Assembly: GCA_000467715.1 (NCBI GenBank) | Contig: AJFK01000686.1 | Coordinates: 1 to 64,000 of the forward strand | Direction of reading: 5' to 3' | Length of the DNA stretch: 64,000 bases | Source: Hysterium pulicare CBS 123377 | Lineage: Eukaryota; Ascomycota; Dothideomycetes; Hysteriales; Hysteriaceae | The notes under the pieces: model-generated | Told to the model about the DNA's origin: nothing | The model's input: only the letters and a program-made list of their open reading frames with translations | Databases searched by the model: none | Translations under genes and position numbers: made by a program | Shown: positions 23,428 to 34,147 of the stretch, one piece after another | Position numbering within the stretch: position 1 is the stretch's first letter | Layout of the letters: each line of letters begins with the position of its first letter

Positions 23428-25420
23428 AAAAATAGAAAGATGTTGGCTAAGATTATTTTCTTTGGTTGAACTTAATGAGTTAAAAGTATAGAGATTTTAG
23501 TTGCTGAAGAATTGAACCTCAATTATTTAGTCTGCGTTATTCTACAACATGCCAAATTGAAGTCTGTGATTACGTAAACATCAACTATTTTCGGAAATCG
23601 TTAACATCTATCTTAATTGAGCATTATTAGAACTCGTCACAGTGGCGGCGACGCGGCAATCAAGTCAAGGGGTCACGGTGTATGGCATTGGGCTTTATGA
23701 AGAGCTGACTAGCCAGGCGAAAATCTTGTCCAGTGTCATTAAGAGTTCCAAGTAAGTATATCTAAAACCTTTTCTTAGGATGCAGCATATGCGGACTCGT
23801 AACATCAGCTGGTGACTATACGATAGTGGTGGCACAAGCAATTCCCAAACTTTTGGTTATCAGAGCTTGAAATTGGCGTTATAATTTCGGAAATTCAAGG
23901 AACGCAGATGGTCACTCGATATAGTATCACTCCATCGTATCGGCCCTACACCGGCCCCGCGCCGATTCAGGTGAAGGGTTAAGAAATTGACGTGCATTAG
24001 CGTGTTTAGCGTCCGCATGCGGGCCGAGTGGGGGCGTGGGAGCGTGGGGTCTTTCATCAACACGTGGGAATTTAACCTCAGCCCCTGCCCAGCGTCGGGC
24101 AACAATTTCGTGCAGTAGCGAGATTCCTCGGGTGGCAACTATCGCTATCCGCTGCAGACATGACATGCATGCAGGTACAATTTAGAAGCGAAGAAGCAAT
24201 TCTTAGAGCAGGGGTTCCAGGCTAGATCGTCGTGTCAATCTTTTCCAGAATGGGACCACGAAGTTCTTGATGACTAGCGATGTCAGTGTGAGTCCTCACT
24301 GTGGTGCCCCATTGCCTAAGAATCAAAATTATCGAAGAAGGTTCGGAGAAAAAGCTTTGACGCCTGAAAGAAATCGAGCAAATTTGCAGCGGTTGCGTTA
24401 TTGCCTGCTCCCATATAGGTGGGGTACGACAAGTCGTCAACGGCCTCCGAAGAGGATGATCCGAAAGATTCATGAAATGCGATCGAGAATCAGAGGAAAC
24501 GTTTCGCGTAACTCGAGAGGCGAAATCATAAAAGAAAAAGTTTTTTAGAAAAAAAGCGGCTCATCGCCTGGTGGAGACATGGCCATGAATTCTGGGTGAC
24601 CCATATGTCCCCACATGAGTAATTCGGCTTGACTCAAAATGAGTTAGGCTAGACCATCACGTTAGCAGGGCGAAGCCGGGCTGGGAGAGCCGCAATATAC
24701 ACCCTCAATTCTGCCTTCCGCGAGCTCTTCTGAGGATACCTGGCGTAGTGTGTAAAGATTTCGACGTTTGGAATCTACGTCGCCAGATCTCTTCAATATG
24801 AGCCTTCCCCAATGAAGTTTCGGCTTCCGTGGTATTGTTTGGAACAATATGTTGCTGAACACACTGAAGAGGAGGCGGCAAGCATGAGGCTAAGGTAGAA
24901 TAATGCTGGCTTTAAAGGCGTAGTTGATTTGGACTCACCCAGCATGGATCGGTTAGGTGAGTCGTCCCTTCATGCAACGATAGTAGGAGTAGATGGTGTC
25001 ATGTTGCGCATTAATTACAACTATGTGCTGAACGTAAGGAAGTTACATGATATAAGACAGTCATTGCTAACATTAAGAAAAGACTTATGGTACCCTAAGA
25101 ATAAGAACTGGGAAAGGGAAGTAAGTAAATAGCAAAAGAATAGGCACTAAGGAGCAATTTAAGTAGAGTGGGAAATAGAAATCACATTCTTCTTCAGCTC
25201 CTCCAGACTGGAAACAACCTGCACTATCGAACTGCGAAACTAGAAAGTATAGAACTTAGAACACATAAACTGCAAGATATGCGACGAGATGGTGTCACCC
25301 ATCGCGTAGCTAAACCATCGATACTTCACATATAAACGTCCGGTGACGTAGTTGGGCGCTCAATCGCGAAATGCGAGAGCGGCACGTATCATTCTGCCAA
25401 AGTGACAGATTTGCAAGATG
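23428..25420. other. Gene-free, A+T-rich in part
   Basis: About 2 kb without a supportable gene. The stretch 23.4-23.65 kb is visibly A+T-rich. Short frames at 24267-24548 (very basic) and 24929-25132 have no recognised similarity. The region lies between two inverted copies of the WW/coiled-coil module and may include further decayed remains of the duplication. Confidence 0.4.
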
Positions 25421-27182
25421 CTATCTCCTATCCCTTCTCGTTCGCCGTCGACGATTCCCAGAGCTGGAGCTCGAACTAGGCGTCGACACTACTTGGATAT
25501 CCGAATCTGGGCTGTGTGCCGGCGGTGGAACTTCTGTTTCTTCACCAGAGTCTTCCTCCTCGTCTTCTTCGTCCACTGGAACATTTTCTGTTGTTGGTTG
25601 ATGTCGGGAGTAGAGTGTGGATGAACTGTTGCTCTGGTCATATCCGGTCCCATAAACCTGAGCCGCCGGCTGGGAATAGGTGGGGGTTTTCCCCACATTT
25701 CCATATCCAGCGCTGGGTTGTGGAGCAGCCGTAACATATCTGGAATATGTTGCTGTAGCTTGGGACCTGGTGGTATATTGTGATTGTGCAGGGGCTGAAC
25801 GTGTAGTCGCCGAAGAGGAAGTGCTGTCTACTGTCGCATTTGTTGAGGATCCTGCGGGCTTATGGATTCCGGGGGTAACTTGGGTAGTCGGGTGCCTATC
25901 TGGAGAGGTTATTCCCCATGCAGAATGGAACTGATGGACGAGGAGCCATTCGTAATGGGGGTGGACATGACCAAAGTCATATACTTTCACATAATGTTCG
26001 ACCGTGTAGATTTTCATAAAATTTACTCTTGAAAGTGGATCCAGTCTCTCCCATCTTTGGTTGTTTGCCTCAACGCGGATTGGGGAACCCATAGGCAACT
26101 CCCATGCGCCACGAGGAACTTCCGACGCTAGTGGGTCAGGAGGTTGGTCCCCCGTGAAGATGATAGCATGATGCGATTTCACCTTCTTGTCGGGAACGCC
26201 TCTCCTGCCGAAGGTTTGAATTGGTCTGCGGATGGTTTAGCATACTTCGAAACGGTCATGGTCTTTTGCCTTCTACTTACAGGCAGGAACAACAGTTAGT
26301 GCCTTCCTTTACTACCACGAACCACCTGATCTTTGCAAATACATGTTCCTGTAGTGTCTCTGCAGTGGCTATAGTAATGTTCTCGCCGGCATCTCCAGCC
26401 AGCTCTGGCCAAAGAACTTTGAAGACCTAAATAGCATAGAATCAGATCGATTGTGATTATTGTTTCCCGGAAATGGTCAAATACCTTGCCAACTTTGAAA
26501 AAACTGTACCCTGGTCTTCGCACCTTGAAATCTTGGTTTTGTAAGTCCTATGTTAACACTCACACAGAGCTCCTGAACTTACTTGGGTTCAGCTTCTCTT
26601 GTTCACCAGAAGTAGCTCGAAATCTTTTATGTGCTTTGACATGCTGCTGGTAGAGTTCTGGCTGAGTTATCTGGTCCTTTGGTTCGGAATCCACAGCTCT
26701 GTTCAAGTTCGAGAGTATGTATTGGTCGTTGAGTCGAGCTTGTGGAAGCTGGGGTTGGGATGCTACAGGCGCTACATTTTGTGTGTACGACGAGCCAGGC
26801 GTATAAGAGATATTAGAGGTTTGCGGGGTAGCATATGGTTGGCCTGCGAGAGAGAGCCGGCCAAGACCCTGGGCAACTTGATACTCCGTGCTAGCGTTAC
26901 TCACACTCGGTCTTCGAGGATCAGTGGGGTGTGCTAGCACCGCCGGATTGATGGTTGGTAGTTGACGGGGTTGTTCCTGAGTTTGAGGCTGTCTATCTCG
27001 GTGGTGCCACGCATCAGCTTCGCGGGCACGCGGCAAGCTTTGGACAGGAACACTTACGTTTGGGGCTTGTCACGTAGCATGATGATGGTTCCAGACTGAT
27101 AGACCCAGCAATTCTTTTCTGGCATATAGTGGAAATACTCTCCGCGGCTGGGATCCCAAACCCAGTTGATCTTTTCCGCCAT
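25421..27182 (-). CDS. WW-like + DUF6590 protein, copy 4
   Basis: Five-exon gene of about 500 residues. The ATG at 27182 gives MAEKINWVWDPSRGEYFHY, then EKNCWVYQSGTIIM, the same WW-like segment as in the fusion gene. A Q, P, S, T-rich linker follows. The domain reads LNPNFKVRRPGYSFFKVGK, VFKVLWPELAGD, IRWFVVVKEG, CCSCLPIQTFGRRG, SHHAIIFTGD, GAWELPMGSPIRV and LSRVNFMKIYTVEHYVKVYDFGH. The C-terminus is serine-, glutamate- and proline-rich and ends in a basic run (RRRRTRRDRR). All four introns are phase-consistent; three match the conserved domain introns. It is closest to the fusion gene copy. Its start faces the coiled-coil gene at 27359, with a TATA-like element between them. Function unknown. 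Confidence 0.82.
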
Positions 27183-27358
27183 AATGGCAGGCGTCCATCC
27201 CGTTTGGATGGTAGGTTGGGATTGACCAGGCGGGTGGAGGATCCCTTATAAAGCACATTCGCGACCGGTGTAGATATGCGCGGCTCTTCCGCATTCTTGA
27301 TGGCCATTGATTGAGCAGCCAGCAGGTGCGCTTGCTAAATGGTGCCAGCGCAGTGAGC
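27183..27358. promoter_or_regulatory. Compact divergent promoter of pair 4 with near-palindromic TATA
   Basis: If the coiled-coil gene starts at 27359, only 176 bases separate the two start codons. The run cttataaag at about 27245-27253 reads as a TATA-like element on both strands, about 65 bases before the minus-strand ATG and about 105 before the plus-strand one. If the plus-strand start is instead 27665, the spacer is about 480 bases. Confidence 0.4.
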
Positions 27359-29194
27359 ATGCAGCAATTACTGCGGAGGGGTTGCTATCGGCTATGCAGG
27401 CCCTGTCGCGCACTAGATTCACTGATTGCGCGCGGGCTGGCATTTCGTGCGCCTCGCCCCAGCCTACTCAATGCATTAAAGCTGGGGCGGATCCCGCACG
27501 GCTGGCCGACGCCGTTCAGTCATCAAGGGGCTGCCGGACGGCCTTTAGCGCAGGTGGGCAAAGACCTCGCTCGCTCCTCCTCGTCGGCGCATGGCGATTC
27601 CATACATCAACCATTCCATCTCGCACCTAGCCGTGCTGATAAACTCGAACCCTCATGGAAAAGGATGAGAAACTCTCGAGTCCACCCGGTATCGACGAGG
27701 TTAGGGCGCGCGTTAGCCCAGCGTTGCCGGTCGGGTAAGATCTGCATTTCATGGGAACAGAGAACGCGGGAAGATATGTTGACTTTCAACGCCCACGTTG
27801 CTGATGAATTGGCATGTTCCAGGCAAGTGCTTGAGGCGAAATATGATCGGAATCCCGACGCCTCACTTTCCATTCCAACCGATGGGAGTTGGGATGCTTC
27901 TTCGTTGTCCCAGCCGATCGCAGCCGCGAATTGTACGCCTGCAACTTCACCTCAACCGCCAAGTGTCACCACACAAAGTGCAGCAATATCCAACTCAAAT
28001 ACTGCCCCATATCAGTATGCTACACCTTCTAAAGAGTTCCCCGAAATGCAATTGCAGCAACCGCTACCATGGATGTTAGCACTACAACGCCTCGCACCCC
28101 CGAGGGATGCCGTCCTTACCACCCGAATCGATGTCAACAAAGAAAGAGATCTGTGTCTTCAGCAACGCGAGCTTTGTCGAACTGTTCAGCAACAGTTGAT
28201 TGAACACTTGATGGGCGCCTCTAGAGATCTAGATACCTTCCTCAAGATGCAGGGAGACTTGAATCGCCTATCTGAGAAATTGCAGTCATCGTTGAGCGAT
28301 CTAACGATCTACGAGGAGAAGATGAGAGAAGCAGAAAACCGTCTATCAAACTCTGAGTACCACTTAGGTAAACTGGAAAATGAAGTTTATCTCGATCTAC
28401 ATAAGACGCCATTCAACGACCTTAACTCCAACGCCCCTAGCATAACATCACCAAACGATTATGAGGACCACGTCGAAGATTTAGACGTCGAAAGCGTACA
28501 CCCGCCGTTGCTTGACGAACTGTACGACAGGATGGGAGACCTCAGAATCATTCAGGATAGGCTGCACGATTTTGAATCCGAGCTTCGTCAGGAACTAGAT
28601 GATCGAAACCGCCTAAGAGCAACCCGCCAGCGCATCCCAACAACCGACGCCGAGTTTTTTGATAGTCGTGAGGCCGAACGAACACAACTACAGGAAGAAC
28701 TTGCCCAAGCTCTAGCCGATTTTCAAAGGCTGAAGCAGGAATCCGTTATTCAAAGCATCCCTTTCGACGCTCTGGATGATTCACAGTGGCTACAAGAATC
28801 CGCAGCGGCTATTCTCAAGGCATCTCTCAAACTACAAGACCCTCCACGAGATGGCCCTTCTCTCTCCCACAGCAGTGGCAGCCTCATTGAAAGCTACAAA
28901 AACAAGTATAGCCGCGTCGCAAATTGGGTTGGACAGTCACCGGACGAATCAATGGAGACAGCTATCGATGAGCAAAAGGACGCGTTGGAGGATTCTAACT
29001 CTTTTAGTAGAGAGTTAACCCCGATCGATGACATTCGCACCAGTCCTCGGAGCGTATCAGAAAGCAATCAACGGCTTCAGAACGAACTCCCCATCCCCAA
29101 ACTCTTGACCGTATCCGAAGCGTCTATCGGTAATGCCAGGAGGCGTTGGAGCGATTCAAGTCTCAACCCACCAAGAAGTCTTAGTGGAGGGTAA
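27359..29194 (+). CDS. Coiled-coil protein CC4
   Basis: An open frame that ends at 29194. The first in-frame ATG is at 27359 (611 residues), but the early part is arginine-rich and compositionally unlike the rest, so a start at 27665 or later is possible. The family part begins near VNKERDLCLQQRELC and contains a long coiled coil (AENRLSNSEYHLGKLENEVY), LLDELYDRMGDLRIIQDRL, FESELRQELDDRNRLR and AERTQLQEELAQALADFQRL. The W motif is weaker here (SRVANWVGQS). The tail is serine/proline-rich and ends RSLSGG. It is most similar to the protein at 21656-22873 and sits head-to-head with DUF6590 copy 4. No enzymatic motif is visible. If the arginine-rich start is real, it could act as a mitochondrial presequence; I consider that less likely than a later start. 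Confidence 0.72.
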   Translation: MQQLLRRGCYRLCRPCRALDSLIARGLAFRAPRPSLLNALKLGRIPHGWPTPFSHQGAAGRPLAQVGKDLARSSSSAHGDSIHQPFHLAPSRADKLEPSWKRMRNSRVHPVSTRLGRALAQRCRSGKICISWEQRTREDMLTFNAHVADELACSRQVLEAKYDRNPDASLSIPTDGSWDASSLSQPIAAANCTPATSPQPPSVTTQSAAISNSNTAPYQYATPSKEFPEMQLQQPLPWMLALQRLAPPRDAVLTTRIDVNKERDLCLQQRELCRTVQQQLIEHLMGASRDLDTFLKMQGDLNRLSEKLQSSLSDLTIYEEKMREAENRLSNSEYHLGKLENEVYLDLHKTPFNDLNSNAPSITSPNDYEDHVEDLDVESVHPPLLDELYDRMGDLRIIQDRLHDFESELRQELDDRNRLRATRQRIPTTDAEFFDSREAERTQLQEELAQALADFQRLKQESVIQSIPFDALDDSQWLQESAAAILKASLKLQDPPRDGPSLSHSSGSLIESYKNKYSRVANWVGQSPDESMETAIDEQKDALEDSNSFSRELTPIDDIRTSPRSVSESNQRLQNELPIPKLLTVSEASIGNARRRWSDSSLNPPRSLSGG

Positions 29195-30290
29195 CCCGGA
29201 CCTCGTCCAAATAGAGCCTGAACTGGGAACTTAGAGATACAGCATTTAAGCCACGCATGTAGTCCGACAGATTTCCATTCTCAAAGGACTCATTTCATTT
29301 ATCCTTCTCCTCGTTGCGCCCTCGCGCTCGAAAGCAACACATGTGTTCACATGCTTCGTGAAACTGCATAGCGAAGCGAGACCTTCCAAGTCCCTGTATT
29401 CCCCCTTCATATAGCCTACCTCATTAATCTCGACAAAACCTTCTATTCTGCACATTGACCAGCACCACATCCTGTTGCCCCATCAGACCAACTTGACTGG
29501 CTGAGACATGGAAGAACCCACCCAATGCTTTCTTTCTGAACAAGCTACTTTTTACATGGAGATGAATCGCGTGTTGGTTGATAATGAAGCGTCGGTGTTG
29601 AGCGACGCACGGAGCCAGTAAGGTCTGGCTAAAAAGTGAGGCGAGCGAGGCGCACACCCTTCTACGAAATGTCAAACGCCACTGGTCAGTGTCACTTTCA
29701 GCATCGTCTCCAAATCTCACGCTTCTCCTTGCTTTGTGAAAATAGCCGCGTGGTCTCACGGGTGCACAATGTACATACGGTTGAATAAAAAGCCGGACGT
29801 TCTAAATATGACACTAAGGCGCGACCCATCTCACGTTCCAGTCAAGGATCATTCATGCCAGCGACGGCCCCCACACTCGCGGATACGGGGAGAGGTCCTT
29901 CCTCGAGTCAGTTCTGCACGGCTCATTTCGTGCAGCAGGATTTGCGGCGGAAGCGATCTCTCATCCTTGAAGCCGTTGATATTGACACCACCTTCGAAAC
30001 TATCCAGTCTGTTTGGAGTCGGACTACTACCTTCTACGATACATTCCACCCTGTTATCGAAGTCTGCGGAGAGAACACAATCTAGCGAATTCCATTACCA
30101 ATCCTCCACCTAATGGCTCCCATACAGTAACTTCGGTCATTGATGTGTTATAAGTCATCCCGATTGTTCCATGCCGACGAAGTAAATGGGAGGGAGGTTG
30201 CGACGGGCTTTAAGTTTATGATGGCTCCTTAAATGTATTTCCTGTAAAGCCTAACCATTCGTTACACAGGGTGCAGTATTTACATGTCGT

Positions 30291-30620
30291 TTTGTGGTTG
30301 GAATAGGAATGGGAGCCGAAGCTTCAGTAGGTTCATTCACTTATCCTTCTGATTCAATAGGCAGAAATGCTTACTATATAAATCGGAGTGCCTACCTGGA
30401 GTCTGAAGTCGCACCCGCTTACATTCGAGGTAAAGATCTCTTCCCGTGCCTCTCATGCAGTTTCAAATTACCTATAGCACAATTGTCGTTGACCTGGCAA
30501 AGCTTTGTAGCGCTTGGTACTTTCTATGGCAATGCATCTAAATCTCATTGTATTGATCGATGGAGACTGCAAGTCTTCAGCCTGATTCACCCGACAATAG
30601 TACTCTTGAATTTGGTCCCA
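30291..30620 (+). pseudogene. Possible MFS sugar-transporter relic
   Basis: Translated pieces in one frame resemble the middle of a major facilitator sugar transporter: VVGIGMGAEAS, then YLESEVAPAYIRG, and after an apparent intron LTWQSFVALGTFYGNAS and WRLQVFSLIHP. In intact relatives these correspond to the GMG..E.AP..IRG..SWQ..A.G region. Nothing recognisable as transporter continues on either side and the frame closes soon after, so this looks like a broken remnant. The resemblance is short and could mislead. Confidence 0.35.
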
Positions 30621-32284
30621 TACACTTGATGGCCAGCTTACTGAACCGAGAGGCTAATATCATAGCACGAGCGCCTTCAGAAGCCCTTCAAAGGAGGGTG
30701 ATGCTGAAATCGATTCAGCGACAGCACCGGCGCCCAAATCAACTGCGTCACAGGCATTGTACGCAAAGCAATCGGCGATCATAATCCCGTTATGAACTAT
30801 CAGTGTTGGCCGACTTGGACGGGCGGGAATTGGGCTGCTATGCAGAACTTAACGGTATTGTAGAGCTCTTTCTTCCGCTTTACTTCTCATTTGCGAGACT
30901 AACGAAAGATGCCAGCCTTTCAATATTGCCCTCAGCGATGCGATTCGAATTTTCAAGTTCTGGAAGCGATACGGGGAGTGGTGATCGGAGAGTAACGCAG
31001 CCTTAAGGTTTTCATCGCTTTCCTGAGCCGTAATGGTTTATGTGATGAGATTCGCTTTCCTATCCAAGGTTTCCAAATTGTCCAGAGAGACTGTCAAAGA
31101 CTCCTTGATACCAACCAGCGAACTCTCGTAATGGAATGGTGTCTGTGTCATAGGGTCATCTACGGCGAAGGCAGAATACCACGTAGAAAGAAAGAAAGGC
31201 TTAGGACTGTGGTGAAAGTAGAATGGTTCAGGGTAAGAAATGGTCGATCAATTCGGGTACATATTGGAAAGGTTTGATTTCCTCTTTCCTGTTTCCGACT
31301 GTAGCATCCAGCCGACCATTACTTCATCGATAGGCAATTGGAAATAGCTGTGCTCGAGTCAATGAACCGCGTTTGTCAGATCTCGTGGCTTCCAGAGCAA
31401 GCCTTCGTAAATACGACCGCACGCTACTACCTCTCTCAAACTACGCCCGGAACTGTGGGAACAATATATCACGGGCTAAGTCATATTCAGAAATACGAGC
31501 ATTTCTCGCACTTGAAGTCTTGAATCCACTTGCCCTCCTCCTACCGTCATATTCTAATATTGCAGGTTTCTGGAAGTGTCATACCGAGCCCAAACCAATA
31601 ACATATGAGTCTCTTCTCTACGGTTTATCAGGCTCATTCAGCCTTTAGTGGTCTCTATGGGAACGGGTTAAGATTCATTGAAGTGTATTTGAACCTCTAA
31701 AATGAGAAGTTGGCTGGCTGCAATGTAGCTCAAAATGACATCCAACACTGGAAGTTACCATGCTAGACTACCGATAATTCGAAGAGCGCTATCCGCGAAA
31801 GCCATGATTTTTCGTCCTTATCCAAGTCATTCCATCCAACAAATCGGCAACTCACAAGTTAACTTGATTGGCTGGATATGGGACTGATTTGGCCCGCCAT
31901 CCTGGATCCTTAAAACAGCGACGAGACCGAGAAACGCATGCACCTTTCAGCATGCATGTACTGGCGTACATCACCTGGCCATGTGCATCAACACTGTACC
32001 TTCCTTCCAATCAACGAGTCCGCGGAGCCTCAATCAGCTGCTTTCTTCATTCCCCTCGGGCGTTCGACTGCACCGTATCTACGACTCATGTTATCTCGCG
32101 CTGGGTTCATCTCCCGGCACTTGTGAACGCCATATGAAATTCCATGTGGCGTACGTGCTGCCTACGCTTGGAACAAGTCTGAGAGTGACTCAACAATGCA
32201 CATCTCCATGACTCTCAACCGACATCCATCGCGGTACGCTCGTCAGTCGAGTGCCATCTTCATTGACTCATTCACCATCATACC

Positions 32285-32322
32285 TGCAACATGCAACATG
32301 CAACATGCAACATGCAACATGC
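32285..32322. repeat. 7-base microsatellite (tgcaaca)n
   Basis: About five tandem copies of tgcaaca are seen directly. They lie in gene-free DNA. Confidence 0.85.
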
Positions 32323-33035
32323 ATGCACCAAGCCTCCTTCTCTATGCTTCTTTTCTCATCATTCCAAGACATTGGTTAAGCGGTCCCTTTCGTACCCCGC
32401 GATGGCGCATTTTGATCTAATCGCATCGCGCTATGACGAGCCTTTATCATTACTTTTTCCGGCCCGCTGCCCACCGTTGCTTTGGGACGGAGAGGCTTGA
32501 GACTAGAAATGAGTCGAAGATGGCTTGATATCAGCTGTAGGCATCCCGGGAGATGGCTTGGAAACTTCTGCAGGCTTTCCGTTCAAGATGCCGATCACCC
32601 GGAGAGGACAAACATCGTGATGAGGGACCCATTTGTTCGATGTGTCGTGGATCGTGGATCTCAAGTCGAATGCAGAGCCCTCTGCCGCGTGTTGAAGTAA
32701 CAGCGATGGTATCCTCTGATATGCTTCAAAAACTCCACTAATAGCCAACTCTGCGGCTTGCCATTTAGTTTGGGTATACGGTATGAAACTTCTTCAAAGC
32801 CCCTCAAGAGTGCGCGGTGGCTGTAAGTATCAATGAGATTCCTACTTCTCTTTACCTACGTATTAATAACAGATTGCTATGCGGAGGACAACCCTGAAGC
32901 CTGTAGAGAGCGACTTACTCTTCTAGAACCACGATACCATGTTTAAGGAGCGTACGCGGAGAAGAAACGCCGCCATCGCGAGGCTGGTGTGGATTCTAAT
33001 TTTGCTATTTACAGTATCATGTTTAACAGTCTACT

Positions 33036-33168
33036 ATTAGATATTCTAGGAATTAGATATTCTGGGAATTAGATATTCTGGGAATTAGATATTCTGGAAA
33101 TTAGATATTCTAGGAATTAGATATTCTAGGAATTAGATATTGTAGGAATTAGTTATTCTAGGAATTAT
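33036..33168. repeat. 16-base minisatellite
   Basis: About eight tandem copies of an A+T-rich 16-base unit (attagatattctagga) with single-base variants such as ctggga and gttatt. The array sits just beyond the 3' end of the CWC25-like gene. Confidence 0.9.
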
Positions 33169-33265
33169 ATTATATTTTAAGCTTTAAAAAGCTTTATGTA
33201 CCCCGTATTAAAGAGCCACTGTCTCCGCTTTTCAAGTGCGGCATGTGATTTCGTGCGCAAAGCAG

Positions 33266-34147
33266 TTATCCGGCGGACCCCTCTTTAAGTGAAGACAATT
33301 CAGAGCAGTCACAATCCCTCGTTTTCTTTGGACGTTTTTCTCTATGGCAGTAGCGACGTTCTGTCTCGTGCCTTGGTGAACGTGATCGAGGCCGAGAAGC
33401 TCGTCGCCGCTCATGTCCCCTACGATGAGATCCATGCCTCAGCCTGGTGGTATCATTTCCGGTAGAGATTGACCTGCGGAGCTCGACTTGTTTTGCTCTG
33501 ATGGTGAGGAGAGGGTTTAACAAGGTTTTGGAAAAGACATCGCTCGAACCTGTCCCGGATGGGATACCGTCCAAAGGTTTCCATGTCGCTTTTGAATCCT
33601 TCCCTCCAAGCATCACCATATCTGTCCACCTTCTCCCAAGTAAAACCTCCTCACGCGAAATCCTCGAAACATCATCAAGAGGCCCCAGTCCGATCGACAG
33701 TGATCGGCACATCCATGAAAGCTGCGGATCCACCGTCAATTGCGGTTTCTTGAAGGAAGCTTCATCTAGCTTTTGAAGTTTCTCTAGTGATCGCTCTTCT
33801 TCTCTCTCGCGCTGGAGCTGGAATAGCTTTTGCCGTTCTTCTAACGCCGCCTTCTGTTCTGCCCATACTTTTTCTTGGCCGCGGAGTGTGCTGGGATGCC
33901 AGGATTTCTTGAGGTTGAATCTTTGCCGCCGGCCATCTTGACGATGACGATGAGAATGTGGATATGTGTAAGTTATGGATGGTAAATTGATCGGGGAGTC
34001 ATGAGCAGTGTATGTGCGGGTGGTAGCGAAAACTTCAGACTCGAGGGCGGACCTTGGGTTTTTATAGTGATTGAAAAGCTGTAGCCGTTCGGTACCAGAG
34101 TTGAAATCTAGGCTCCAGCCGAGTGAAGAAGACTGATGCTGATTCAT
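33266..34147 (-). CDS. CWC25-like (CIR_N domain) protein, diverged
   Basis: An open frame of 293 residues whose middle is a clear CIR_N domain: FNLKKSWHPSTLRGQEKVW, AEQKAALEERQKLFQLQRE, REEERSLEKLQKL. In fungi this begins the spliceosomal step-factor Cwc25. Later parts align only loosely with Cwc25 (EEVLLGRRWTDMV; NPLLTIRAKQVE), and the end is arginine/serine-rich. Cwc25 normally starts MAGGDLNLKKSW; here an ATG giving MAGG exists at 33936 but lies in a different frame from the domain, while the in-frame ATG at 34147 adds about 75 residues that read like translated leader. The protein is also shorter than usual. This is therefore either a paralogue with a changed start or a decaying copy; a full-length CWC25 should exist elsewhere in the genome. 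Confidence 0.6.
   Translation of the reverse strand: MNQHQSSSLGWSLDFNSGTERLQLFNHYKNPRSALESEVFATTRTYTAHDSPINLPSITYTYPHSHRHRQDGRRQRFNLKKSWHPSTLRGQEKVWAEQKAALEERQKLFQLQREREEERSLEKLQKLDEASFKKPQLTVDPQLSWMCRSLSIGLGPLDDVSRISREEVLLGRRWTDMVMLGGKDSKATWKPLDGIPSGTGSSDVFSKTLLNPLLTIRAKQVELRRSISTGNDTTRLRHGSHRRGHERRRASRPRSRSPRHETERRYCHREKRPKKTRDCDCSELSSLKEGSAG

Larger units (their letters stand above)
29195..33030. other. Gene-poor stretch
   Basis: Nearly 4 kb with only short overlapping frames, apart from the transporter-like relic at 30291-30620 listed separately and a small 7-base repeat at about 32285-32322. A 76-codon frame at 29855-30085 has no recognised similarity. Confidence 0.4.

Noticed and set aside
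27311-27358. TTG start for the coiled-coil gene CC4
   Set aside because: Only an alternative start codon; fungal nuclear genes normally use ATG, and 27359 or later is more plausible.
1-29194. NLR-type genes (NACHT, P-loop) or HET domain in the island
   Set aside because: Looked for Walker A/B and HET-type motifs in the main frames and saw none; the immune idea rests on context only.
33232-33776. Frames opposite or beside the CWC25-like gene
   Set aside because: Shadows of the CIR_N gene in other frames.
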